A DNA stretch of 64,000 nucleotides from Pseudooceanicola onchidii (lineage in GTDB: Bacteria; Pseudomonadota; Alphaproteobacteria; Rhodobacterales; Rhodobacteraceae): assembly GCF_004959925.1 (NCBI RefSeq), contig NZ_SPUW01000001.1, positions 620,001-684,000 of the forward strand, given 5' to 3'. The position numbers and the translations under genes were made by a program. The notes below the pieces were generated by a model. It worked only from the letters and a program-made list of their open reading frames with translations. It searched no databases and was not told the DNA's origin. Shown piece by piece: positions 20,929-30,626 of this stretch (positions are counted from its first letter, which is position 1; each line of letters starts with the position of its first letter).

Positions 20929-21957
20929 TCAGATCCCGGCGATAAAGTCCCGCGCCACCGCTTCGACGCCGGGCGCATCAAGCTGGTAGGCGGCATAAAG
21001 CGCGGCGGGCGGCCCGACCTCGACATAGCAGTCGGGAACCCCGTGCCGCTTGAACGGCAGGCGGGGCAGGTCGATCAGCACCTCGGCCACGGCGGTGCCA
21101 AGCCCGCCGGTCACATTATGCTCTTCCACCGTCATGATCGCCGAGGTTTCCGTGGCGGCAGCGATGACCTCGTCCCGGTCGAGCGGGCTGATCGTGTGCA
21201 TGTCGACGACCCGCACCCCGATGCCGTCCGCCGCCATCGCAAGGGCCGCATCCAGCGCGGCGCGCACCTGGCTGCCGGTGGCGATCAGCGTCAGGTCGGT
21301 GCCTTCGCGCAGGCGGATCGCCTTGCCGATGGTCAGGTCCGGTACCTCGGCATAGACCTCGGGGTCGCGCCCCCGGCCCAGTCGGATGTACATCGCCCCC
21401 GGATGGTCGGCCGAGGCCCGCAGCACCGCCCGCAGGTGGTTGGCATCGGTCGCGCAGATCACCGTCAGATCGGCCATGCAGCGCAGCATCCCCAGGTCTT
21501 CCAGCGCGTGGTGGGACGACCCGTAGAACCCCATGGACATGCCCGAATGCGTGCCGATCACACGGACCGGCATCCGGGGATAGGCGCAGTCGGTGCGGAT
21601 CTGCTCGGCGCCGAGGATCGAGGCAAAGCTGGCGAAGGTTGCGACATAGGGCACCATGCCGCTGGCAGCCATGCCGGCGGCGGCAGTGATCATGTTCTTC
21701 TCGGCGATGCCGAAGTCGAAAAAGCGGTCGGGGTGCACGTCCTTGAAATCGTTGGTGCGGTTGGCAGAGGCCAGGTCCGCCGTCGCCACCACGATACGCG
21801 GGTCGGTCTTGGCCATCTCGGCCAGTTCTTCGCCCAGCACGAAGGCGGGCATGCCCTTTCGCGGGGTGCCGCGCACCGACCGCGTGTCCTTGAAGACCGT
21901 CTTGCCTTCGGTCGTGCCGCGAAAGATCTCGGCCTCGTTCTGCATTTCGGTGGTCAT
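20929..21957 (-). CDS. Transketolase C-terminal subunit (split transketolase)
   Basis: A 342-residue protein with the pyrimidine-binding domain and C-terminal domain of transketolase. It has DLASANRTNDF, the catalytic Glu region FDFGIAEKNM and the C-terminal SPLDRDEVI. It overlaps the N-terminal subunit by 4 nt (21954-21957), the usual arrangement of two-chain transketolases. Split transketolases serve specialised catabolic routes as well as the pentose phosphate pathway. The OtnK/OtnC and aminotransferase neighbours favour a specialised role here. Confidence 0.88.
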   Translation of the reverse strand: MTTEMQNEAEIFRGTTEGKTVFKDTRSVRGTPRKGMPAFVLGEELAEMAKTDPRIVVATADLASANRTNDFKDVHPDRFFDFGIAEKNMITAAAGMAASGMVPYVATFASFASILGAEQIRTDCAYPRMPVRVIGTHSGMSMGFYGSSHHALEDLGMLRCMADLTVICATDANHLRAVLRASADHPGAMYIRLGRGRDPEVYAEVPDLTIGKAIRLREGTDLTLIATGSQVRAALDAALAMAADGIGVRVVDMHTISPLDRDEVIAAATETSAIMTVEEHNVTGGLGTAVAEVLIDLPRLPFKRHGVPDCYVEVGPPAALYAAYQLDAPGVEAVARDFIAGI

Positions 21958-22820
21958 TCTGCGGGCTCCGGTTCATAGGGCTGAAGGCCGGCCTCAAGTT
22001 CGGCCATCACGTCGTCATAGTCTTCGCCGACCAGGTTGCCGACGTGCCAGTCCAGCGACATCTCCATCCGCTTCACGCCGCGCCCCTTGATGGTGTCGAA
22101 GACGATGCACTGCGGTTTGCCGGTGGTGCCCCGGGGCAGGGCATCGAAGGCCGCCAGGATCGACGGCAGGTCATGTCCGTCCACCCGCTGCACGTCCCAG
22201 CCGAAACTGGCAAAGCGGTCGTGCACGGGTTCGATCGCCATGATGTCTTCGGTGTGCCCGTCGATCGACAGGCCGTTGCGGTCCAGCAGGATGACCAGGT
22301 GACCCAGCTTGAAATGGCTGGCCGAGGACACGGCCTCCCAGATCTGGCCTTCCGAGATCTCGCCGTCCCCAAGCATCACGTAGGTCCGGTGGTCGAGCCC
22401 CTTGATCCGCCCGGCCAGCGCCATGCCGACGCCGACGGACAGCCCGTGCCCAAGCGAGCCCGAGGAGAAATCGAGCCCGCGCACCTTCTTCATGTCCGGA
22501 TGATCGCCGTATTTCGACCCGAGCCGCGTGTAGGTGTCCAGTTCGGCCGGGGGGAAATAGCCAAGGTCCGCCAGCACGGGATACAGCCCGATGGCCGCGT
22601 GTCCCTTGGACATGACGAACCGATCGCGGTTGTCCCAGTCCGGCTTGGCCGGTTCGATCCGCATCTGCGCGTAATAGAGGGCCGACAGGATCTCGGCGCA
22701 GGAAAAGGTCGAGGAATAGTGCCCCGCGCCCGCGATCTTGGTCAGCCGGACGGTTTCGGTCCGGATGAACTTGGCGCGGTCTTCCAGCACCGCGATGTTG
22801 ACGTTGGATCTGTCTGGCAT
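21954..22820 (-). CDS. Transketolase N-terminal subunit (split transketolase)
   Basis: A 288-residue protein with the thiamine diphosphate domain. GHGLSVGVGMALAGR and the TPP motif GDGEISEGQIWEA ... LDRN are visible, plus RFVMSKGHAA near the N-terminus. ATG 22820 has GAGGAGAG upstream; a longer frame to 22874 would run through the candidate operator. It heads the transketolase-TetR operon, divergent from the GntR gene at 23036. Confidence 0.88.
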   Translation of the reverse strand: MPDRSNVNIAVLEDRAKFIRTETVRLTKIAGAGHYSSTFSCAEILSALYYAQMRIEPAKPDWDNRDRFVMSKGHAAIGLYPVLADLGYFPPAELDTYTRLGSKYGDHPDMKKVRGLDFSSGSLGHGLSVGVGMALAGRIKGLDHRTYVMLGDGEISEGQIWEAVSSASHFKLGHLVILLDRNGLSIDGHTEDIMAIEPVHDRFASFGWDVQRVDGHDLPSILAAFDALPRGTTGKPQCIVFDTIKGRGVKRMEMSLDWHVGNLVGEDYDDVMAELEAGLQPYEPEPAE

Positions 22821-22841
22821 CGATGGTCTCTCCTCGCTTTC

Positions 22842-22951
22842 GAATTTGATATATCCAGTTTGGCCGTAGATCAAGGAAATTGGTGGAATTGGCCGAAATT
22901 CCTATGGATACGTCCGAAATTGCTGGGGGATTGGTGCATTATGATATATCT
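22842..22951. promoter_or_regulatory. Divergent promoter with paired TGATATATC sites
   Basis: The gap between the transketolase operon (-) and the GntR gene (+) holds TGATATATCCAGT (from 22847) and TGATATATCTACT (from 22942), both built on the palindrome GATATATC. An inverted repeat GGAATT/AATTCC lies at 22885-22902. A third TGATATAT copy lies at 27043 before aminotransferase 2. These are plausible sites for the adjacent GntR/FCD regulator. Confidence 0.5.
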
Positions 22952-23035
22952 ACTGGGCAATCCGCTCGGGCGCCGATTGACACACCGGCCCCCCTGCCGG
23001 ACTTTGACGGCCAGACCACGTGAAAGGGCAGACAG

Positions 23036-23752
23036 GTGAGCGACGCTCAGATCGAAGACGCGGCGACGGAAGACGCCATCCCCCTGTCCGAAGTGGTCTA
23101 TGCCCGGTTGCGCCGGTCGCTGATGCAGGCCGAACTGAAGCCGCACCAGCGGCTCAAGGTGCGTGACCTGGCGCAGCAGATGGGGACGTCGGAAACCCCG
23201 GTGCGCGAGGCGCTGTTCCAGCTGGCCCACGAGGGCGCGATCGAGATCCGGCCAAGGTACTATATCCGGGTGCGCCGCCTGACGCTGGCCGAATACAACG
23301 AAATCCGCGACATCCGCATGAGCCTTGAGCCGATGGCGGCCGAACGCGCGCTGCCGCATGTCGACGACGCGGTGATCGCGACGCTGGCCGCCACCCATGC
23401 CACGCTGGTCGCCGCCGAGGCGTCGGGCGACTGGGCGACGGCCCTGCAGGCGAATTTCGACTTTCATTTCGGCCTCTATTCCCGGTCCGGCATGCCCACG
23501 CTGACCGAGGTTCTGGAAGGTCTGTGGATCCGCATCGGCCCGCTGCTGAGCGAACTCTACCCCGATGCCCACCCGACCTATGCCGGGCGGCACCAGCATG
23601 AAAACGTGCTGGACGCGCTGCGGGCGCGCGACGCCTATGCCCTGCGCGAAGCGATCCGCATGGACCTGATGGAGGGCGGGCGCAACCTGCGTGAACACCT
23701 GGCCGCCCACGAGGCCGACCAGGCGCGGGTCAAGCCGCGCCGCCGCCGTTAA
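23036..23752 (+). CDS. GntR-family regulator with FCD domain
   Basis: A 238-residue regulator. The winged HTH is at about residues 15-80 (LKVRDLAQQMGTSETPVREALFQL). The FCD helical domain at about 90-215 carries metal/ligand His residues in the FDFHFGLY and HQHENVLDAL segments. The start is GTG 23036 after AAAGGGCAGACAG. It diverges from the transketolase operon and faces the OtnC gene (convergent), so it is well placed to govern the sugar-acid genes on either side. The inducer is unknown. Confidence 0.83.
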   Translation: MSDAQIEDAATEDAIPLSEVVYARLRRSLMQAELKPHQRLKVRDLAQQMGTSETPVREALFQLAHEGAIEIRPRYYIRVRRLTLAEYNEIRDIRMSLEPMAAERALPHVDDAVIATLAATHATLVAAEASGDWATALQANFDFHFGLYSRSGMPTLTEVLEGLWIRIGPLLSELYPDAHPTYAGRHQHENVLDALRARDAYALREAIRMDLMEGGRNLREHLAAHEADQARVKPRRRR

Positions 23753-23772
23753 TCACCGTCTTCAGGACGCCT

Positions 23773-24426
23773 TCAGGTGGTGGTCGGCTTGCCGTAGCCA
23801 TAGCTGCGATAGGCCGCGTGCACCTCGGCCATCTCACCATCCGTCAGCAGAACCGGGTCGCCGACCGAGCGGCTCAGCTGCAGCTGATGCGCGAGCACCT
23901 CGAGCTTTTCGGTCTGCCCGAAGGCCGAAGTGAGGCTGCGACCCATGGCGATCATCCCGTGATTGGCCATGAGGCAGGCGGAATAGGTCGTGCCCAGGGT
24001 GCTCACCACCGCATCGGCCAGCGCCTGGCTGCCAAAGGTTTCATAGGGCGCGCAGGGCACCTGATTGCCGCCGAACCCGGCGACCATGTAGTGGAAGGGC
24101 GGGATCGGCTGGCGCAGGCACGACAGCGCGACGCAATAGGTCGGATGGGCATGGACGATCGCCTGCGCCTCGTCCCGCGCGGCATAGATCGCGGCGTGCA
24201 GTGCCCATTCGCTGGACGGTTTCCACCCGCCCGAGAAGCTGCCGTCAAAGGCGACTTCGGCGATCTGGTCGGCGCTCATCCGGTCAGGTTCGACACCCGA
24301 CGGCGTGATCAGCATGCCGGTGCCGAACCGGACCGAGATATTGCCGGCCGTGGCGTTGGACAGCCCGCGCGTGACGCACAGGCGGCTGTGGTCGACCAGC
24401 GCCTGGCGGATTTCGTCTTCGGTCAT
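23773..24426 (-). CDS. otnC: Class II aldolase/decarboxylase, OtnC-like
   Basis: A 217-residue member of the FucA/AraD class II aldolase family. Zinc-binding His residues are visible in IVHAHPTYCVA and MANHGMIAMG, and a Glu in PYETFGS. With a DUF1537 kinase 2 nt upstream it fits OtnC, which decarboxylates 3-oxo-tetronate 4-phosphate to dihydroxyacetone phosphate. The usual partners OtnI and LtnD are not in the window, so the physiological substrate may differ. Confidence 0.75.
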   Translation of the reverse strand: MTEDEIRQALVDHSRLCVTRGLSNATAGNISVRFGTGMLITPSGVEPDRMSADQIAEVAFDGSFSGGWKPSSEWALHAAIYAARDEAQAIVHAHPTYCVALSCLRQPIPPFHYMVAGFGGNQVPCAPYETFGSQALADAVVSTLGTTYSACLMANHGMIAMGRSLTSAFGQTEKLEVLAHQLQLSRSVGDPVLLTDGEMAEVHAAYRSYGYGKPTTT

Positions 24427-24428
24427 GA

Positions 24429-25691
24429 TCAGCCTTTCATTTCGTCCAGGGCGCGCAACAACACGTCGGATGTGCCCAGCTTGCCGGATTTCAGGAAGAA
24501 GGACACCGGGTCGATGCCGTCCGACACGCAGAACCCGCCGCCAAGCGGGCCGCGTGCAAAGGGGCGGACGCGGCGGATGCCAAGCGCCCCGACGACCGCC
24601 CCCGAGGTTTCGCCGCCCGACACGATGAAACGCCGCACGCCCGCGTCATGCAGATGCGCCGCGATGCCCGAAAGCAGCGCTTCGGCCCGACGGGCCGCGC
24701 CCAGTTGGCCGAAGGCGGCCTGGGCGGCCTTTACTCCGTCCGCATCGGCCAGCGTGGTGATCGCGAAGGGGCGGTGCCCGATGTGATCGGCGGCCCAGGC
24801 GCAGGCCTCGGTGATCTGCTGGGGGACGGGCGTGGGGCTGATCAGGTCGATCCGCAGGACCGGATGTTCGGCGGCGAAGGCGGCGGTCTGGTCTTCGGCG
24901 ACCGGCCCGACTGATCCGATCAGAACGGCGACCGGCCCGTCGGCATGACGCGGGGCGGGGGCGGTGCCGGTCAGGCCGGCGGCGCGGTCCAGGCCGACCG
25001 CGATGCACAGCGGATCGCTGGCCACGATCGCCCGCGTCCCGCGCGCCAGCTGCATCGAGACGGTCACGTCGCCATCATCGGCGCAGTCCAGCAGCACCTG
25101 CCGGTGGCCCTTGGCGGCCTCGGCCTGCAGCGCCGCGCGCGCGACGGCTTCGCCCTGCACGAGGTCCAGGTGACTGACGTGGCCGAGCGGAGCGCGCGTC
25201 TGTTGCGACAGGAACCGCACCATGTTCGGGTCCGGCATGGGCGTGACGGGATCAAAGCGCTTGGCGCTCTCGTTCACCAGCGTCGACTGATAGAACATGT
25301 GGCCCATGGCGACGGTGCAGCGGAATTCGGGAAACCCGGCGCTGAGCAGCACGGGCAGGTCGCCATACCGGTCGGCCAGCATGTCGGCGGCCAGGCCGAT
25401 GTTGCCCTCTTCGGTGGAATCGAAGGTGGCGCAGGCCTTGTAGGCGACCGTGGCGCAGCCAAGCGCATCCAGCGCATCAAGGGCGCGGGTCAGTTCGGTT
25501 CGCGCGTCATCGACCGGGATCAGCCGGGTGCGGCTGGCGATGACCACGATCGGTGCCGACAGCGGCGCGGCGGCTGCGGCGTCTTCGGGGTCGAAGAAGA
25601 CCGGGCATTCCAGCCCCGCCTCTTCGAAATAGCTGGCGATCAGCAGGCCGCCGGTGAAATCGTCCGAGATCACGCCGTATCTGGGGCTCAT
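24429..25691 (-). CDS. otnK: Four-carbon acid sugar kinase, DUF1537 family, OtnK-like
   Basis: A 420-residue kinase. The N-terminal substrate domain has the signature ISDDFTGGL near the start, and the C-terminal nucleotide domain has SGGETSGAVVGALG. OtnK-type members phosphorylate 3-oxo-tetronate at C4. Related DUF1537 kinases act on other oxo-acids, so specificity rests on the paired class II aldolase. ATG 25691 follows GGAAGAAAGGACAG. It sits between aminotransferase 2 and OtnC on one strand. Confidence 0.76.
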   Translation of the reverse strand: MSPRYGVISDDFTGGLLIASYFEEAGLECPVFFDPEDAAAAAPLSAPIVVIASRTRLIPVDDARTELTRALDALDALGCATVAYKACATFDSTEEGNIGLAADMLADRYGDLPVLLSAGFPEFRCTVAMGHMFYQSTLVNESAKRFDPVTPMPDPNMVRFLSQQTRAPLGHVSHLDLVQGEAVARAALQAEAAKGHRQVLLDCADDGDVTVSMQLARGTRAIVASDPLCIAVGLDRAAGLTGTAPAPRHADGPVAVLIGSVGPVAEDQTAAFAAEHPVLRIDLISPTPVPQQITEACAWAADHIGHRPFAITTLADADGVKAAQAAFGQLGAARRAEALLSGIAAHLHDAGVRRFIVSGGETSGAVVGALGIRRVRPFARGPLGGGFCVSDGIDPVSFFLKSGKLGTSDVLLRALDEMKG

Positions 25692-25752
25692 GTCCTGTCC
25701 TTTCTTCCGAGGATTCGGTGCACAGCATACATGACCGAAACCGGGCGTTGCG

Positions 25753-27009
25753 TTATTCGGCAGGCACCGCGCGGTGCCCGGCCAGCGCGTCGAAGGCATC
25801 GTCGATGGCCGACAGCGCAGTGTCGATCACGCCATCGGTATGGGCCAGCGACAGGAACATGTTGTGCGTGTGGTGCAGGTAGACGCCCCGGGCCAGCGCT
25901 TGTTGGCAAAAGGCCTCGCCCAGCCTGGCGCCGGGATCATCGGCGAAATGCATGATCGGCATGGCGGGCGGACCGGACAGCGTGACGTCAAAGCCGTGGC
26001 GCGCGGCGCTGCGGGTCAGGCCCTGGGCAAAGCGGGTGCCGGCGGCGCGCAGGCGGGCAGGGCCGTCTTCGCGCTCAAGCACCTCGATCGTGGCGACGGC
26101 GGCGGCCATGGCCGCGCCGCCGTACCAGAAGGACCCGGTGAAGAAACAGGTCTCTCCGGCCTGGCGGAAGCGATCGGTGCCGGTCACGGCGGCCAGCGGA
26201 TAGCCGTTGGCGATGGCCTTGGAATAGGCGGCGAGATCGGGGCGCACGCCGACCTCTTCCCAGCTGCCGCCAAGGTTCAGGCGGAAGCCCGCGCGCACAT
26301 CATCAAGGATCAGCGCCGCATCCAGCCGGTCGCAATGGGCCCGCGCGGCATTTGCAAAGGGTTCGGTCGGCAGCTCTTGTCGCTGCGCAAGGTCGTGGCG
26401 AAAGGCCGACACGACGATCCCGGCAAGATCATCCCCGGCCAGGGCGACGGCCGCATCAAGGCTGTCGGCGTCGTTGTAGTCGTAGGGGATCAGATGCGCC
26501 CGGTCCTCGGCGGTGACACCGATCAGGGAAGGAGAGCTCCACGGCACGGCGCCATGATAGGCGCCGCGTGCCACCAGGATCTTGCGGCGTCCGGTCCCCG
26601 CCCGGGCCAGCGTCACGCAGCTTGTCATCGCGTCCGACCCGTTCTTCTGGAACAGCGCCCAGTCGGCATGCGGGATCGTCGCGACCAGCTTCTCGGCCAG
26701 CCGCACGGCGTGTTCGGTCGGTCCGTTCAGGCAATCGCCGGCGCTGATCTGGGCCAGCGCGGCGCGGTCGACTTCGGGATGGCGGTGGCCCAGGATGATC
26801 GGCCCCCAGCTGCACATGAAGTCGATGTAGTCGCGCCCGTTGACGTCGCGCACCAGCGCGCCGTCGCCCCCTTCGAAGAACTGCGGATAGCCTGCAGGCA
26901 CCGCTTCGGCCCGCATGTGCCCCCAGAGCCCGCCGGGAATGACCTGTCGGGCGCGGGCGCGCAGGCGGCTGTCGGCAGAGTGCGGATCGTTCGGAAGGGC
27001 GGAGGGCAT
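25753..27009 (-). CDS. Class III PLP aminotransferase (paralogue 2)
   Basis: A 418-residue fold-type I aminotransferase with RQVIPGGLWGH, KNGSDAM (PLP phosphate), ILDDVRAGFR and Lys264 in AAYSKAIANG. It is homologous over its length to the enzyme at 18737-20005 but clearly diverged, for example SAWGK versus AAYSK around the lysine. It is the first gene of the -OtnK-OtnC operon, so it probably makes or removes the oxo group that the kinase substrate carries. The amino substrate is unknown. Confidence 0.82.
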   Translation of the reverse strand: MPSALPNDPHSADSRLRARARQVIPGGLWGHMRAEAVPAGYPQFFEGGDGALVRDVNGRDYIDFMCSWGPIILGHRHPEVDRAALAQISAGDCLNGPTEHAVRLAEKLVATIPHADWALFQKNGSDAMTSCVTLARAGTGRRKILVARGAYHGAVPWSSPSLIGVTAEDRAHLIPYDYNDADSLDAAVALAGDDLAGIVVSAFRHDLAQRQELPTEPFANAARAHCDRLDAALILDDVRAGFRLNLGGSWEEVGVRPDLAAYSKAIANGYPLAAVTGTDRFRQAGETCFFTGSFWYGGAAMAAAVATIEVLEREDGPARLRAAGTRFAQGLTRSAARHGFDVTLSGPPAMPIMHFADDPGARLGEAFCQQALARGVYLHHTHNMFLSLAHTDGVIDTALSAIDDAFDALAGHRAVPAE

Positions 27010-27330
27010 GGGCGGATCCTTCGGGGAGTCGGGGAAGTGATATGATATATTAAGTGGCGTATGAGTATTGCGGTCGTCAAGGTGAGTCGTCTTTCTGACT
27101 GCAATAAAATCCGAAAAATGGCGGCTTGAAGGTCATGGATTTGGTGGAAGATATCGAAAAGATTGGAATAATGGCGTATATTGCGGTCGGGTATGGATAT
27201 GGCCCCGTATATGTTGCGAGGAAAAATCAGTCATAATGGTATATCAAAACCCAGTCGCCCGGCCAAAGTCCGTTGCCTTGTGGCACCCGGTCGCGCTGCA
27301 TAGGGTGATCCAACCAGGCAGGAGGACGGC
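27010..27330. promoter_or_regulatory. AT-rich divergent promoter region with repeats
   Basis: The 321 bp between aminotransferase 2 (-) and the TetR gene (+) carry no gene. They contain TGATATATTA (27043-27052), GGTATATCA (from 27239) and an imperfect direct repeat: TGGCGTAT then ATTGCGGTCG at 27054-27075 and again at 27172-27189. Composition is markedly more A+T-rich than the flanking genes. It probably holds operators for the TetR and GntR regulators. Confidence 0.5.
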
Positions 27331-28050
27331 GTGAGCGCATCGGACATCATCGGCGACCCGGCCGCGCAGGGCCGCCCCATGCGGCGGCGCGGGGTCGAAC
27401 GCCACAACCTGATCCTCGATTCGACCGAACGGCTGCTGGCTGCGACCACGGACGAAGACATCAGCCTCGCCCAGATCGCCGAGGACGCCGGCGTCTCGTT
27501 GGCCTCGGTCTACTATTTCTTCCCCAACCGGAACGCCGTCTACGTCGCGCTGGCCCGGCGGTTCAACGAAGAGATCTATCAAAGGTCGATCCTGCCGCCG
27601 ACCGATCCCGAACCGCAAAGCTGGCAAGAGCTTCTGGCGATGAAGCACAAGGCGGCGGCCGTGTTTCAGAACAGCCGTCCGGCAGCGCTGCGCCTGTTTC
27701 TCGGGGCGGGGGTGTCGGTGGCGGTGCGCAATGCCGATTTCGCCGGCAATGCCCGCATCGCGCAAAGTCGCGCCCGCATGTTCCACGCCTATTTCGACAT
27801 GCAGCCCATGCCTGACCTGGCGCACCGACTGGAAATCGCGGCGGCGGCGATGGATGGGGTCTGGTCCCTGTCCTACGGACATCACGGGCGCATCACCGAC
27901 GCCTACCGCGAGGAGGGCACGGCCTGCGCCGTGACCTATCTGCGCCGCTACCTGCCCGAGTTCCTGCCCCGCAAGCCGCTGACCGACGAGGCCTTGGCGG
28001 GCATCGAGGTAGCCCCGCTGACCCCGGACGACACCGCACCGACGGACTGA
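27331..28050 (+). CDS. TetR-family regulator (paralogue 2)
   Basis: A 239-residue TetR protein. The HTH (about 30-72) ends VYYFFPNRNAVYVALARRF. The ligand domain shares AALRLFLGAGVS, MDGVWSLSYGHHGRITDAY and YLRRYLPEFLP blocks with paralogue 1. The start is GTG 27331 with AGGAGG at 27319-27324. It diverges from aminotransferase 2 and probably autoregulates and controls that operon. The ligand is unknown. Confidence 0.83.
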   Translation: MSASDIIGDPAAQGRPMRRRGVERHNLILDSTERLLAATTDEDISLAQIAEDAGVSLASVYYFFPNRNAVYVALARRFNEEIYQRSILPPTDPEPQSWQELLAMKHKAAAVFQNSRPAALRLFLGAGVSVAVRNADFAGNARIAQSRARMFHAYFDMQPMPDLAHRLEIAAAAMDGVWSLSYGHHGRITDAYREEGTACAVTYLRRYLPEFLPRKPLTDEALAGIEVAPLTPDDTAPTD

Positions 28051-28077
28051 CCGCCACCGCCCGGGCACGGGCCAACG

Positions 28078-28113
28078 AAAAACGCCCCCGACGCGATGGC
28101 CGGGGGCGTTTTC
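28078..28113. terminator. Bidirectional intrinsic terminator
   Basis: ACGCCCCCG/CGGGGGCGT forms a 9-bp stem extended by A-U pairs (AAAA before, TTTT after), with a 10-nt loop. It lies between the TetR gene (+) and nqrF (-), which converge, and can stop transcription from both sides. Confidence 0.8.
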
Positions 28114-28128
28114 TGTCTGGTCTCTGGT

Positions 28129-29352
28129 TCAGCCGCCGAAGTCGTCGAGCATGATGTCTTCGCGATCCACGCCCAGATCCAGCAGCATGTTGATCACCGA
28201 CTGGTTCATGATCGGCGGGCCGCACATGTAGAATTCACAATCCTCGGGGGCCGGGTGGTCCTTGAGGTACTGTTCATACAGCACGTTGTGGATAAAACCG
28301 GTCAGGCCGGACCAGTTGTCCTCGGGCAGGGCATCGGACAGGGCGACGTGCCATTCGAAGTTGTCGAACTCCTCGGCCAGCTGGTCGAAATCCTCGACGA
28401 AGAACATCTCTTTCTTCGACCGGGCGCCGTACCAGAAGGTGATCTTGCGGTCGCGGTTCTCAAGCCGCTTGAGCTGGTCGAAGATATGGCTGCGCATGGG
28501 TGCCATGCCCGCGCCGCCGCCGATGAAGACCATTTCCTTCTTGGTGTCGCGGGCGAAGAATTCGCCGAACGGACCGGAAATGGTGACCTTGTCGCCGGGC
28601 TTGAGGTTGAAGATGTAGGACGACATCTGGCCAGCCGGGATATCGGTCGTGCCCGGCGGCGGCGAGGCCACCCGGACGTTGAGCATGATCAGCCCCTTTT
28701 CATCGGGGTAGTTCGCCATGGAATAGGCGCGCTCGATCGGTTCGGCGACCTTGGACTTGTACTGCCACAGGTTGAACTTGTCCCAGTCGGACCGGTATTC
28801 CTCTTCGATGTCGAAGTCGGTGTAGGACAGTTCGTGCGCGGGCGCCTCGATCTGGATGTAGCCGCCGGCGCGGAAGTTCACGTCCTCGCCCTCGGGCAGT
28901 TCAAGAACCAGGTTCTTGATGAAGGTCGCGACGTTTTCGTTCGACCGGACGGTGCATTCCCATTTCTTGACGCCGAAGACCTCTTCGGGGACTTCGACGT
29001 CCATGTCCTGCTTGACCGCCACCTGACACGACAGGCGGTCGCCACAGGCGGCCTCGCGCTTGGTGATGTGGCTTTCTTCGGTCGGCAGGATGGACCCGCC
29101 GCCCGAATGGATGCGCACGCGGCACTGGGCACAGGTGCCGCCGCCACCGCAGGCCGAGGGCACGAAGAGCTTCTGTTCCGCCAGCGTCTGCAGCAGCTTG
29201 CCGCCCGCAGGTACGGAAATCGTCTTTTCGCCGTTGATCGTGATGTTGACGTTGCCGCTGGACACCAGCCGCGACCGCGCTGCGAGGATCAGGGTCACCA
29301 GCGCCAGGACGATCAGCGTGAAGAGGATGATACCAAGTGAAAAAGTTGCCAC
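28129..29352 (-). CDS. nqrF: Na+-NQR subunit F (NADH dehydrogenase, 2Fe-2S/FAD)
   Basis: A 407-residue subunit. An N-terminal membrane anchor (about 5-25) precedes a 2Fe-2S ferredoxin domain with Cys ligands in [11 protein letters not shown] and DRLSCQVA. An FAD domain (RAYSMANY) and NADH-binding domain ([15 protein letters not shown]-terminal EFYMCGPP) follow. It oxidises NADH and passes electrons to the complex that pumps Na+. It is the last gene of nqrABCDEF; the length is standard. Confidence 0.96.
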   Translation of the reverse strand: MATFSLGIILFTLIVLALVTLILAARSRLVSSGNVNITINGEKTISVPAGGKLLQTLAEQKLFVPSACGGGGTCAQCRVRIHSGGGSILPTEESHITKREAACGDRLSCQVAVKQDMDVEVPEEVFGVKKWECTVRSNENVATFIKNLVLELPEGEDVNFRAGGYIQIEAPAHELSYTDFDIEEEYRSDWDKFNLWQYKSKVAEPIERAYSMANYPDEKGLIMLNVRVASPPPGTTDIPAGQMSSYIFNLKPGDKVTISGPFGEFFARDTKKEMVFIGGGAGMAPMRSHIFDQLKRLENRDRKITFWYGARSKKEMFFVEDFDQLAEEFDNFEWHVALSDALPEDNWSGLTGFIHNVLYEQYLKDHPAPEDCEFYMCGPPIMNQSVINMLLDLGVDREDIMLDDFGG

Positions 29353-29364
29353 TGTCGCGCCCCC

Positions 29365-29972
<608 letters not shown>

Positions 29973-29973
<1 letters not shown>

Positions 29974-30626
29974 CAGTGCGCCTCCACGGACTGGATCTTG
30001 TATTCACGCTCTTCGACCTGTTCCGGCTTCCAGGTGCGGAAGGCCCAGATGATCAGACCGATCACGAAGAACGCCGAGGGCGGCAGCAGCAGCAGGCCGT
30101 TGGGCACGTACCAGCCGCCGTTGTTCACCGTCTGGAACACGGTCACGCCGAAAAGCGACCCCGAGCCGAACAGTTCACGCACCACCGACACCATCATCAG
30201 CAGCAGGCCATAGCCCAGCCCGTTGCCGACGCCGTCGACAAAGCTGGCCACCGGCGGGTTCTTCATCGCGAAGGCTTCGGCGCGTCCCATCACGATGCAG
30301 TTCGTGATGATCAGGCCGACGAAGACCGACAGGGTCTTGGAAATCTCGTAGGCGTAGGCCTTGAGAACCTGGTCGACGAGGATCACGAGCGAGGCGATGA
30401 TGACCATCTGCACGATGATCCGGATCGACCCGGGGATCTGGTTGCGCAGGACCGAGATGAACATGGACGAAAAGCCCGTCACCAGCGTCACGGCGATCGC
30501 CATCACCAGCGCCACCTGCATGGACGAGGTCACGGCCAGCGCCGAACAGATGCCCAGCACCTGCAGCGTGATCGGGTTGTTGTCGATCAGCGGATCGACA
30601 AGTTGCGAACGGTAGGTCTGAGCCAT
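29973..30626 (-). CDS. nqrD: Na+-NQR subunit D
   Basis: A 217-residue membrane subunit related to RnfE, with the typical [22 protein letters not shown] start and the [14 protein letters not shown] segment supplying the partner Cys for the intramembrane Fe-S centre. It overlaps nqrC and nqrE by one base each. Confidence 0.96.
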
